This document shows, one piece after another, positions 51,601-60,470 of a stretch of 64,000 nucleotides of DNA. A program made the translations under genes and the position numbers. The notes below the pieces were generated by a model. The model saw nothing but the letters and a program-made list of their open reading frames with translations. It was not told the DNA's origin and ran no database searches. Positions within the stretch are counted from its first letter, which is position 1; each line of letters starts with the position of its first letter. The stretch is from Magnolia sinica (taxonomy: Eukaryota > Streptophyta > Magnoliopsida > Magnoliales > Magnoliaceae). The stretch lies in NCBI RefSeq assembly GCF_029962835.1, contig NC_080577.1, positions 5,208,001-5,272,000 on the forward strand, given 5' to 3'.

Positions 51601-54600
51601 CCAGCTCCCCCCAAGTTCCTCTGCTTTGTGTGGCTTGCTTCCAAGAATCAGATTCTCACATGATTGAAAATTTGAAAAGGAAAGGCGTGCAATTGCCTAA
51701 TATCTGCCTTTGCTGCATGAACAACGAGGAATCTGTTGACCATCTACTAGTCCACTGTCCGTTCATCTCCCTCATTTGGGCGGATTTTTCCAACAGATAC
51801 AACTTCAGCGGGTGTGTACCGGCCTCCGTTTTCCAACTGTTGGCTTACTGGCATGGGGGTCAAATTGGGTAAAAACAGAACCTGGATATGGAAAATGGCA
51901 ATCATCGCAATTTGGTGGGCAGTCCGGAAGGAGAGGAGTGACAGATGTTTCAACAACACTCAATCTTCGCCTCAAGCAGTGGGCTCTACGGCGAAAAAAT
52001 TTCTTATCGAATGGGCTACTAATGTCTCCTCTCTTAAGGATTTTGATTTCATGTTTTTAAGCTTATAGCTTTTTTCCTTCTCTTTTGCTTGCTGCCATCT
52101 CGGCAACCTCCGCTGTATGCTTCTCTTTTTTCTTTTTAATCTAATCGCCTTTTTTTTGTTTTTTTGTTTTTTAAAAGGTACACTTTTTTTCCATGCAAAG
52201 GCAACCCTTTTCAGTCTTTTTTTTTTCCTTCTAAAAATCGCCATTACATCGCGACAATGCATTTTTTCAGGGTGGTCCATTATACAACCATATCAAGTAA
52301 TGGGTCACACTGTTACCATTATGTAATGGCCATTACATAACCAATATGGCATACCTTGGGTATGGATGTAGTACCTATTGGTAGGCATGGGTATGGGAAC
52401 CCATATGCCAGACTCGAACCTAACCTATTAAAAGCCCCACCAGCTGGTGGACCATTTTGGACCTGCCCGTCCACAAATACAAATCAGCCTAGTTAATAAG
52501 AAAAGGGTCAGCCTATGGTCCAAGTTGAAAAACATTGGTTAACATTTTTTAAAAATTAACATTTTATATAGCACTTTGGTTATAATTCAATGGAAGTTAT
52601 AATGCGTCATATGAATTTAGGGCGCATTTTCCATTTACATTGAAAGCAGTGGAACACAAAACTTTCAACATCATCATTATCATAATATCTAACCCTATGC
52701 CAACCAATTGGAGTCACTACACAAATTCTGTTATGCCATTCCACTATCAAGGACTGCATCTGCAATTAAACAATATGCTATCGAATCTTTTCTTATTACC
52801 TCCCACGTCCTTTTGGGCCTTTCCCTTGCCCATTTAGAGCCTTCAACTTGATCCAACTCCTAACCAGTGCACTTCTTGGTCACCATTGCACGTGGCTAGT
52901 CCATGAAAGTTTACTTTCCCTCATCTTATTGCCTATTGGTGCTACTCCTAAATTCCCTCAAATGTGTTTATTTCTAATCCTATCCTTCCTCACCTTGCCA
53001 TTCATCCATCTCAACATTCTCATTTTGACTACACTCATCCGGGGAACATGTTTCCTTGGCTGCCCAACATTCTGTCTCATAAAGTATGGCTGGTCTAATA
53101 GATGTCTTACAAAATCCCCCCTTCAGCTTGATTAGAATGCGGTGATCACATAAAACTCCATATCCACATCTCCACTTCATCCAAGCTCTAATTCTATGAG
53201 CAACATCCTTCTCAATCTCTCCTCTCTCATGAATTATCGATGCAAGATATTAAAAAAATGGTAATTTTGGGGTACATCTTGGTCAACGATTGTTAACTAA
53301 TTCCTTGATTCCACTCCAATTGTTACTAAAATTGCATTAAGCATACACTTTTTTTTTTTAATGACGACAGGATGTCCCCGCCTCTTTTTGAGGCGAGACT
53401 ATTCCCTGCGGATGCACGCATATACTGTTTTAGTTCTACTGATTTTAAAACAATCAGATTCTAAAGCATCGCTGCATAGTTCTAGGTTCACGTTTACCCA
53501 CTCCCTCACCTTGTCAATCAAAAAGATCAAAATAGTCAGAACCATGGAGTGTTGGAATCCAAACACATCTGGCACAGGTACTTCACCTATTCGTGAAACA
53601 TAAAGAGTCCCTGAAATGACAGAAGAATTTTTATTTTTTTTGAAAGATGAAATGACAGGCAAGAATCTGTTCACATGGAAACGTAAACAGTTAGACTGTG
53701 CCAGATAGTAGGCTTGGTAACTTAATGGGTTCCTCACAAACACTTGAAACATTCAATAAAGAAGACAGTCCAAAGAGAATTCCTCAGAAACTAAAACTGT
53801 CTTAGATATGGCCCTTTAAAGCAATTGTGCATGCAGTCTGTGTTTTGGTCTCCCATTTTCTTTTATGAGGAATTAAAGCAGTGATTTTGAAGAGTTAAAA
53901 CCACAGTACGGAAATAAGTGAACTATGTAGGACAGTACCTTTGACTGAAATGTAGTTGTTGCAGGTTGCGTATTTTGATAGCCTGCCGTTGAAGATTCAC
54001 TTCCTTGGTAACCTTCACATGCTGAATTTTTATTGGGAGAACCCGCCTCGAGGCCAAATATGTTCCCAACAGGTCCTGCGGCAGCCGCCGGTGGTGGTGG
54101 TGGTGGTGGTAGCAAATCCTTTGGAAAGGAAATCTCATTATACAAGTGACTCCGCAGCCTTAACGTTATCTGGACAAGAGCATCACGAGCTGCCCTTATG
54201 TCCCCTACAATCTGTAAGCACTCGTTGTCATCATGCAAGTAACGATTAGTTCAATGTCTCCACATGAAAAACATACTCAGTTTCCAGAAGAATGGCAAGT
54301 AGTAAGCATCCTTCAACAAGATCGAAAATCACAAACCTGTACAAGCTCATCCCCTGACGCACATTGGGGAAGGTCTTCTCTTGGTAAGATCTGTATATTG
54401 GCACGAGTCAATCTCCTCATCTCAGATAATGATCCATCCCTTCCTTCCAAACATCCAATGTCAGTAGCTGGAATGAGCAGTCTTGTTGTTATAATGTTAT
54501 CCTTGTCGGGACCAAGATCTACAATACGACTCTGGATATGCAGCAAAGCTTCCTGGGCTGGAAACAATTCATCGTCTGGACCCTAATGTAAACATAAAAA

Positions 54601-55922
54601 CAGGAAAGTTAAATACACTTAACAATAAGCAGCATGCATTTGGTCATTGGTTGCTAAATTCCCACTACAATAACTTCTTAGTAAAGCCATTATGGTTTTG
54701 TATGAAATTTTGATTAAACTATAAACCACTTCCAGATTCGAAAAGGAAAACCATAATTTCAAAAAAGAATGGCAAAGACCACAAAATGACAGCAGAGTGG
54801 GCACATACCTCATCAGAATAAACAATAATTATCTGTTCATCAGACCCAGGCACAGGAGCAGTAACCATGACATCAACACCAATATCGCCGCGAAGCATTT
54901 CAATAATTCCATCTGACTCTCCCATAACACTTTCAACCTTGTCATTTGGGCAGAGTATCCGAAACACAATGTCCTCACGGTGAAATGACTGTGCATGCCC
55001 AGTCATGGGCATAGCTGCAGATTCAAATGCATATCCTGATGGACGTGAAGCATAGGCATTGCCTCTAACACTATTTAACGCCATTCCTGAAGCAGGCCCA
55101 TCCAAGGATGATCTAATATTGCTCGTGTGAGTGAAATCATCATCGGGTGGGAAATAGCGCTCTGGGGAATGAAAACGTCCACGGAAAGAACTACGGTCAC
55201 GAAGCAGGCTTTCTTTCAAGCGAGATGAAATGATTGCTAAAGCTTTCTTCACAGCATTGCCATCACCAACAACCTGCAAGAAAGGATCATTATCAGATAA
55301 TAGAGAAATTTAAGATCAGTATATGCCGCTAAACAAAACACATCTACATGCATTTAAGAGTTAGTATCCATAATGATATAAGCACGCTTCCTTGGGTTGA
55401 ACACCAACCAAATAAGATTGAAACCTGAAACCCATCTCCCTCCCTCTCGAGTCTAATCATATCTACCACAACCCTCCCTCCCTCCCTCTGAAGGCTCAAG
55501 TATAATCATATCTACAACAACTCTCCAATATACATGCAAAGTTCAGTGCTAGGCACAACCACTTAATGATGGTTGCAGGTGCGAAGGGAAAACCCAATAA
55601 TGGATACAGGAGCCAGCACCTATAAACTTATCCACTCATTCAAGCTTCCCTGGATCTAGGAAGAAATGATTGGACAGAAGTAGCAAGCCAATGCATTATC
55701 AAGGAAACATTACACATATGTTTAATAAGTTATATGTATGTGGGATAAATCATGATCCATTAACAACAAAAAGAACAAAGTAAACATTACAAAAAGGCCA
55801 AAGAGTTGCAGGCCAATGCAAAAACCCCTTCTAGGCAACACCTCTTTAGATACAGCAACAGTCACCACATTTGCCTCACGGAGAATTGAAACACCATTAC
55901 ATCACTTAAAACAAGGATGCAT

Positions 55923-55960
<38 letters not shown>

Positions 55961-58900
55961 AGGACAAAGCCACTTAGACTCCAATTTACACAGTACAAGG
56001 ACAAAGCCACTTAAGACTCCAATTTGCTATTTGGTCCACTATCAGGGACACTACAAATAACTAGAATTGATAAGAAATTAATTTGTTCTAAAGACCATCC
56101 ACTATCATGGACACTACAGATGGCAATAGAACTGATCAGAAATGAATTTTGTTCTAGAGACCAGCCCATCAAAAGAATCATGCTATAAAAAAGTTATTGA
56201 GTGCTCCATAGGGGACTTCACTCCATCCAGGTGTCCTCCACTCCCAGATTTTCCTCAGTACCAATTTGGGTAGAGAGAAACCACCCCATGGAAACCTGAC
56301 AACATGAAAATGTGTGAAAAATAATCCAAAGTACCTTATTTGTTTAGCACTTATGACTCATGGAGTCATGGGGGAGGTTGAAGATGAGAGGTCTTTATGT
56401 ACAGGTGCAGTGTATAATGGAAATAAACAAGGCATAACAGTAAGTTGGTGTCTCTCTTTAACAAGTTTCATGAAGGAAATCAATTTCTACAATTTTTTAG
56501 GAAACGGATGGAAATACAAATTGCTTTCCACACTTTCTTTTATAATAATAATAATTTAAATAATTTAAAAAAAAAAAAAAAAACATGAGAAATTTCTGCA
56601 GTGAATTATTGTGATAGTGTCCTAATCACATCTGTTGTTTGTAAGCCTGAAAGGACTTCTCTGTTACCATGTCACTGAGAAGTGAGCTCTATGGCCAATT
56701 AGCTAGGTAGTCAAGTTGTTTTCATCTTAGGTCATGGAATCTGAGAGAGGAAATTCCTCTTTTAAAACTCAAATATTACTCCTTTTTTTTTTTCAAAGGT
56801 AGTTGCTCTGGGGTTTTAGCTTAAGGGCCTGTTTGTTTTGGAGGAATCCAAGGACATGGAAAAAAAAATGTAAACTAATTTCCAAACCATAATAAGTGAA
56901 ATGAAAATAGTATTTGAGGATTCCCCACTATTCCTTGCTGTCCAAACAGTGGAAAATAGTACTTCTAGAGAAGGTTATCATGATTTTAATTTCAAGAAAA
57001 ATCCTCAATGTGTAACTAGAGATGATTCATCACTTTTCTGGCAATCCAAATAGTGGAAAATAATGATTTTGTGGAAAAGGTAATCATGATTGTTTGTTGA
57101 AGAAAAATCCTCGATATATGCTAGAGAGGATTCGTTGCCATTTCTTGCAATCCAAACTATGAAGAGCAGTGATTTTGTGGGAGGGAAAAGTTAATATGAT
57201 TTCCAAACCACAATAAATACAGTGGAAGTGGTAGTGAGGATTCCTTGCTAGTTCTTGCAATCCAAACAGTGGAAAGCAGCAATGTTTCCATTTCCAAGAC
57301 ACATTAAATACAATGTAAATGGTATTGAAGAATCCTCAGCAATTCTTGTGATCCAAACAGTTGAAAACAGTGGTTTTGTGGAAAATGATTTCTTTCACCA
57401 AAATTCCACCAAAACAATGAGGGTCTAAGGCACATTTAGATTGTATCATCCAAGTTGTAGAAAACAAGAACTGAAGGGTTGGATATGGAAACATGAATCG
57501 GGAACTCCTTTAGAAGTGAAGCCACATTGTATGTCTAGAGCCATTTTGCATAATGAAGTCTAAAGCATTTTTTTTGGCGTCAAGTTACTGTCGATAATGA
57601 ACTTAAAGAGCACGTTTTGAGAACTTGTGCAAAATCTTGAAAGACTGCATGGCCCCTTTACAATGACAATTCGCTACGGACACTTCATTAATTTGTTTTT
57701 CTTCAGTAGAGAAGAAGCTTGTCTTGGCTCCAAGCTATATTTCAGGCAGGCATTTTTTCCCTCACAAGATTTGCAACTGTCTCTCTTTATTTCTATGATT
57801 TCTCATGATATATTTTATCATTGGAGGCATGAAGGCAAACAATCAATGAATAATCATGCTGTTTTCAATTTGCCGCAGAAAAAAAACAAAGGAGATGCAT
57901 CAGACCCTCCCTATATGTCTCCGTAACATGCATGTCCATAAACACGAGGCAGAAACTGAATCTTTCATTACATTTATGGAACACTTACAAAGGGATGATT
58001 TGTGTTTCTTCCTTGTTTGGTTGTAAAAGTAAAAGAAACTGCAGATCTGTTAGCATAAAAGATTTCTCCATGTCAAACCATTCAATTCATATTCAAGCAA
58101 AAGTGTGAATTTCATCTGCCGCTGTCATTTTAAACTCTTACCATCAATTCCAAAACCTATAAAATCTTACTCATTGGGTTCCGTCCAAATCCGACAACCG
58201 TAACAAAGTGAGGATTGTGGCAGAGCTTACAATTCCATCAAAAAATGATGAAGAAAAAACATACAATCAACCGTGTAATGCAATGCGGACTGCATACCAA
58301 AATACCGCTGCAACTAGGAATGCAGTGACCACTGCCAAGCTGGGTCACTTGATCGTTCTTCTATAATGTTCACCGCCATTGGAAGTTAGAACCCATCCAT
58401 CCAAAGCAAGCACTGCCACTAAAATACTGCTCCGAAACCCAATTCAGAGATAACAAACTCCCCATTCCTTTCTTCAATCCACACCATTAAAATCTTTCAC
58501 AAACAAAACAGGAATAGAAAAGTCAAGGCCATTACCATGTCAAGAAGTGAAAATTGGGATTGGGTTGCAGTTGAATCATGATAAATTGGTCATCCAAACA
58601 AGGTTTAAAGAGACGGGAACTGACAAATGAACAGAACGGAACAATGCCGTGGGAGGGTGATACCTGAACGATCTCCTCGGACATTGAGACGCAATTAGGC
58701 AGATTGTGGTCCCTCGGCAAGATCCTAATCTGGGTCTTGGTTTCTATCCTCATCTGCTCGATGATCTTCCCACCCTTCCCCAACAAACACCCGACATTAG
58801 CCCTCGGCACCACCAGCCTCGTCGTGACACGGCCCCCACTGCCCCGTGGACCAGCATAATCATCCTCATCATCGCCATCGCCGCCATCAGACCCGGCTCC

Positions 58901-59323
58901 AAAACTTGACTCACTCTCGAGGATACGCTCGTGTATCATGAGCAGAGCCTCCTGTGCGGGGGAGTATGAGGGATCGCGGCGTCGCGCGTCGGAGATCTCG
59001 ATGATCCGCTCCTCGTCGCCTGAGATCAGAGGGTGGACGTTGATCCAAGCGCCGGTCTCCTGACGGATGGTTTTGATGATGCTGCCCGACTTGCCAATGA
59101 CCCCACCAGCCTTGACATCAGGGCAGAGGATCCGGAAGAAGACAGAAGGAGGGGGAGGGCCGTCCTGCTGGGGTTTCGAAGGGCGCCCTCCGCCGCGGCG
59201 GTGGTTGTGGCTATTGTTGTTGTTGTGATGATTATGGTGGTAGCGGGGTTTCGTTCTGGGTGGGGTTTGATTGTCGTAGTCTTGGTCATAGTAATAGCTC
59301 CTCTTGGATCGAGATCTCTCCAT
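34381..59323 (-). CDS. RCF3: RCF3/HOS5/SHI1-type RNA-binding protein with five KH domains, complete
   Basis: Seven coding exons on the minus strand: 59323-58664, 55273-54809, 54582-54337, 54211-53939, 34957-34878, 34789-34681 and 34512-34381. They total 1965 bases or 654 residues; Arabidopsis RCF3 is about the same length. It starts MERSRSKRSYYYDQDYD, followed by an Asn/His/Gly-rich tail. KH1 is about residues 60-140 (GKSG 77-80), KH2 about 166-240 (GKGG 182-185), KH3 about 321-395 (GESD, weakened loop), KH4 about 404-475 (GRDG 422-425) and KH5 about 584-650 (loop eroded to RSGS). The Pro/Ala-rich linker after KH4 (PPPPPPPAAAA) is low complexity. The family is nuclear; in Arabidopsis it partners the phosphatase CPL1/FRY2 in co-transcriptional RNA processing, heat and ABA responses and microRNA biogenesis. 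Intron 4 is about 19 kb and full of retroelements. The assignment rests on whole-length resemblance, since HEN4-type relatives share the KH layout. Confidence 0.95.
34681..34789 (-). CDS. RCF3 coding exon 6, start of KH5
   Basis: Acceptor tgtcttttag, donor gtaaca. It encodes (R)SLTPVVTKKTLEVIIPEHAV, then PSLIMRSGSKLAQISE. The LEVIIPEHAVPSLI and KLAQISE blocks are the hallmark of the fifth KH domain in this family, where the GxxG loop is degenerate. Confidence 0.93.
34878..34957 (-). CDS. RCF3 coding exon 5
   Basis: Acceptor ggttggtag, donor gtgctt. It encodes DTGRPGGGSLQQEESDANEE then GSSGPS and two bases of an Arg codon. This acidic linker corresponds to the stretch between KH4 and KH5. It is the first exon after the giant intron. 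Confidence 0.92.
36075..36595 (+). mobile_element. L1-type LINE, 5'-truncated 3' end fragment
   Basis: It preserves the end of ORF2: the zf-RVT-like motif CLMCNA with TIDHLFVH, then WWAIWEERNPRCF and LLVIEWASCASKLKD before a stop. A short 3' UTR follows with an aataaa and a tail of aac and aat units (36554-36590). The 5' truncation is typical of L1 insertions. The ORF2 tail resembles that of the element at 45735-52150, so both belong to the same broad plant L1 clade. Confidence 0.8.
36590..40440 (+). mobile_element. L1-type LINE, internally deleted and heavily decayed
   Basis: Recognisable parts in order are the ORF1 end (NEWLKDALGWVGF near 37060), the ORF2 endonuclease start (a degraded SWNVR at about 37190 and LITLQETKLQ), the endonuclease end (SNHSPILLEV, about 37500), the reverse transcriptase N-terminal part (WLKYGDNNTRFFHNIA, 37810; NQAFVASRQILDRTLIS, 38368; VVCKLDIK, 38468) and the 3' end (ERNNRYFQNRG, about 40225). 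Many stops, frameshifts and deletions are present, including loss of the catalytic FADD region in readable form. Orientation is opposite to RCF3. Confidence 0.85.
39748..39871 (-). mobile_element. SINE-like retroposon S1, copy 3, inside the decayed L1
   Basis: Plus-strand T run, acacacgcactc, cacactcgcaccac, tgggatttcactgcaatagg, cttgaacccatgacctcg and gagtaaggaccc. On the minus strand this gives an A-box-like tgcctcggtggtaag and a B-box-like gggttcaagtacc with a poly-A tail, the clearest tRNA-like head of the three copies. Confidence 0.7.
41039..41265. repeat. Dispersed repeat family R3, copy 3
   Basis: It shares gttcaagtggggtggcc, gaggacctaacccatg, gagataaagggat and gagcttttaaagcaagtgg (or close variants) with 1393-1810. 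It is non-coding and in the same orientation as those copies. Confidence 0.65.
41857..42550. repeat. taacgg/gatatcggcc-type hairpin repeat
   Basis: Blocks such as caccattaccgatacatgta, tcggccataacggg and gggtaacgattgttgtg recur in inverted orientation at both ends, around an AT-rich interior. Related to 2459-2755. It is followed by a separate gatatcggccgatatatc motif region (42566-42640) with a partner near 45110-45210. Confidence 0.5.
43385..44525. mobile_element. Cluster of family F1 foldback copies
   Basis: Three diverged copies lie in series: about 43385-43680 (gatccacaccgtccatt with a right arm near 43621-43650), about 43685-44150 (inner arms aaggctttcgcgggaagttc and a partner near 44117-44140) and about 44200-44525 (ccatcatgatgtatttgtt with a right arm near 44475-44510). 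None encodes a protein. Confidence 0.6.
45915..48442 (+). pseudogene. L1 ORF1 (RRM and DUF4283-like nucleic-acid-binding protein), disrupted
   Basis: The frame opens at ATG 45915 (MLTTGKNKGVDEIS). An RRM at about 46105-46370 shows RNP2 TLFVKG and RNP1 YRGFALVRM. A region resembling DUF4283 follows (LWVRVCPGLNPDM, then ECWYENFLIKAASRLGF and VKVVNRIILLPVQ), then a long Ser/Pro-rich stretch and a conserved C-terminal block (NKKWIRDAVGCVGRSLGLSF). Breaks: TGA 46092-46094, TAG 46431-46433, TAG 46925-46927, a 14-base tandem duplication at 46727-46754 that shifts frame, and further shifts between about 47170 and 47940. Plant L1 ORF1 proteins bind the element RNA; this copy is inactive. Confidence 0.85.
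48439..52068 (+). pseudogene. L1 ORF2 (endonuclease and reverse transcriptase), disrupted
   Basis: ATG 48439 starts MIILSWNVRGVGSKQKR, an APE-type endonuclease; further motifs are LDVICLQETK, YVGDFNVI and TSDHSPIL. The reverse transcriptase shows KGDKNTKYFHRIAN, SFLALIPKV, FRPISLIGSPYKILAKIL, KLDLEKAYDHVDW, LRQGDPL and the catalytic QFADDTLI (about 50496-50520). The C-terminus has the zf-RVT type CLCCMNNEESVDHLLVHC. Breaks: stops at 48811, 49027, 49489, 50140 and 51142 (first bases), a frameshift near 51370-51385 and a return to the original frame near 51845. In the family ORF2 nicks the target and primes reverse transcription. Confidence 0.9.
52640..53590 (-). mobile_element. RTE-type LINE, 3' fragment
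   Basis: On the minus strand the reverse transcriptase tail is readable: FLIDKVREWVNVNLELCSDA then LESDCFKISRTKT, later AHRIRAWMKWRCGYGVLCD and SIRPAILYETECWAAKE. These match the plant RTE pattern (LID.TREGVN, RTKTEYM, RPAMLYG.ECW) in degenerate form. Frameshifts and stops are present. The 3' end near 52640-52690 has atgatgatg-like units, as in RTE tails. It is interrupted at about 53352-53418 by a short inserted segment. Confidence 0.78.
53352..53418 (-). mobile_element. Short SINE-like 3' end inserted in the RTE fragment
   Basis: On the minus strand a segment running from about gtgcatccgcaggg through gaggcggggacatcctgtc ends in an A run. It is bounded by gtatatgc on one side and gtgtatgc on the other, a near-identical 8-base pair that continues the RTE reading frame. 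This looks like a 5'-truncated SINE with a target duplication. The family is not identified. Confidence 0.45.
55274..58663 (-). other. RCF3 intron 1 with a MITE and AC microsatellite
   Basis: Donor gtatca follows CAG at 58666-58664; the acceptor ctttcttgcag ends at 55274. It contains an AC run (55927-55952), an element with gggcctgtttgttttgg ends (listed separately), a T-rich tract near 56784 and an A run near 56566-56583. I saw no coding sequence in the remainder. Confidence 0.8.
56824..57430. mobile_element. MITE-like element with internal tandem-like units, in RCF3 intron 1
   Basis: The left end agggcctgtttgttttggag pairs imperfectly with the right end ccaaaacaatgagggtct. The interior repeats related units of about 100 bases, each with ttgcaatccaaacagtggaa-like and gatttccaaaccacaataa-like blocks. 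It encodes no protein. A PIF/Harbinger-like origin is possible from the end sequence. Confidence 0.55.
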
Positions 59324-59994
59324 TTTCGGTTTTATTACAGTCTTGCCACGCTTTTTTAAGAAGAAGGTGGTAGAATGCTGGGAGGCATTGATATAGTTGC
59401 AGACATTGGTGCTTTGCTGTGGTTGAAATGGAAGATATGAGCTTCCTTTTTTGTTTTCCTAGTTTACAATATATGTGTTTGATTGCTGCTGCTGATGTTG
59501 CTGTGGAGTGTTTTGGGAGTTTTAGGTTTTGATTTGGAATGGTTGTCTTGCAGGCTGCAGCAATGTCTGTTGAAATTCCTGAGAGAGTTCGAATTCTTCG
59601 ATCCGCTGTTGCTAACGACGAATTAGTCCTGCGCGCTCGCGGGAGAGAAAGAAAGATGAGTATGCAGAGTAAGCTGATTTGATGTTTTAGGGGTTTTCCG
59701 CTTTTTCGCTGCTTCCGCGAGTTTTCGTCGGGACAGAAGCCTATCTCGCTTTTTCTTTTGTTCTATTTCTTTTTTTTCCTTCTTCTAATAAAGAGGCACA
59801 GGGAAAAGAGGTAACCCGTCTATTTTTCGCTGGTGCCGGATTGAAAGGTGGGGATTGTGCTTTAGAGGAGAATTCTCGAGTTTGTTGCATTCAGTGTCGG
59901 TCCCAGCTGAGCAGCAGGCCGGATCACTGGATTATGGTCACCATTCGTCTGGAAACCTGAGGCTAACGGACGCAGTTTGGCAACTGACCCCAAC
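59324..59994 (-). promoter_or_regulatory. RCF3 5' UTR and proximal upstream region
   Basis: This is sequence immediately upstream of the RCF3 ATG. It includes pyrimidine- and GC-richer blocks near 59590-59900 but no TATA box or start site that I can place with confidence. The start context is gaaaATGGAG. No upstream gene was recognised. Confidence 0.4.
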
Positions 59995-60470
59995 ACCAGG
60001 CAGTTAGCTGGTGTGAAAGCTGTGTGGCCTGCCGTGATATATATGTTTTATCCACGCGGTCCATCCACTTTTCCATCTTATTTGATGGCACTATTAAAAA
60101 TGAGGCAGATTCAAATCACAGGTGGACCATACCATAGGAAAATGATATTTAATTGAATTGTGAACTATTAAAAACTTTCTAAAGCCTACTGTAATGAATA
60201 TTTTCCATTCAACTAGTTAATAAACCCATACAAGCTAGAACTAAGGGAAAACAAGAATATTATGTTGATGCAAAACTTATGTAACCCCAAAAATCTTTAA
60301 CAATAAATGCACAATCCCATGGTTTCTTATGGTGTAGTCTACCTGAGATTTGTATGTATCTTATTTTTATCTTTAGGCTAATCACTAGAAAAAATAAATG
60401 GACAGTATTAATAAAACACTTAGATCATGTTAAAGCCCACAAAGCTTTGAGACCATCTAGTTGGGCAGTG
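59995..60470. mobile_element. Foldback element family F1 at the edge of the tandem duplication
   Basis: Left core atatgttttatccacgcggt followed by ccatccactttt pairs with right core aaatggacagtattaataaa near 60399. Its right third, from about 60350, is the start of the 1.55 kb unit that is repeated at 61908. Confidence 0.6.

Larger units (their letters stand above)
45735..52150 (+). mobile_element. Near full-length L1-type LINE retrotransposon, decayed
   Basis: The element has a GAC/GAT-rich 5' leader, ORF1 with an RRM and a DUF4283-like region, and ORF2 with endonuclease, reverse transcriptase and a C-terminal zinc-knuckle-like region. It ends in a pyrimidine-rich 3' sequence. No LTRs were seen. 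Neither boundary is marked by a target duplication I can recognise, so both are approximate. It sits in RCF3 intron 4 in antisense orientation to the gene. Premature stops and frameshifts mean this copy cannot make its proteins. Confidence 0.9.
34958..53938 (-). other. RCF3 intron 4, about 19 kb, retroelement-filled
   Basis: The donor gtactg follows the AAG codon at 53941-53939 and the acceptor ggttggtag ends at 34958. In between lie L1 pieces at 36075-36595 and 36590-40440, SINE copy 3, repeat family R3, foldback elements at 43385-44525, the large decayed L1 element and an RTE fragment. Stretches 34960-36070, 40910-41030, 44530-45540 and 52420-52620 show nothing I could identify. Confidence 0.9.

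Noticed and set aside
45735-52150. LTR retrotransposon or endogenous virus interpretation of the large element
   Set aside because: No LTRs, protease, integrase or capsid-like sequence; the APE endonuclease followed by reverse transcriptase is diagnostic of an L1-type LINE.
53956-54249. Plus-strand open frame with a Val run
   Set aside because: The Val run is the antisense reading of the Pro/Ala codons in the RCF3 linker.
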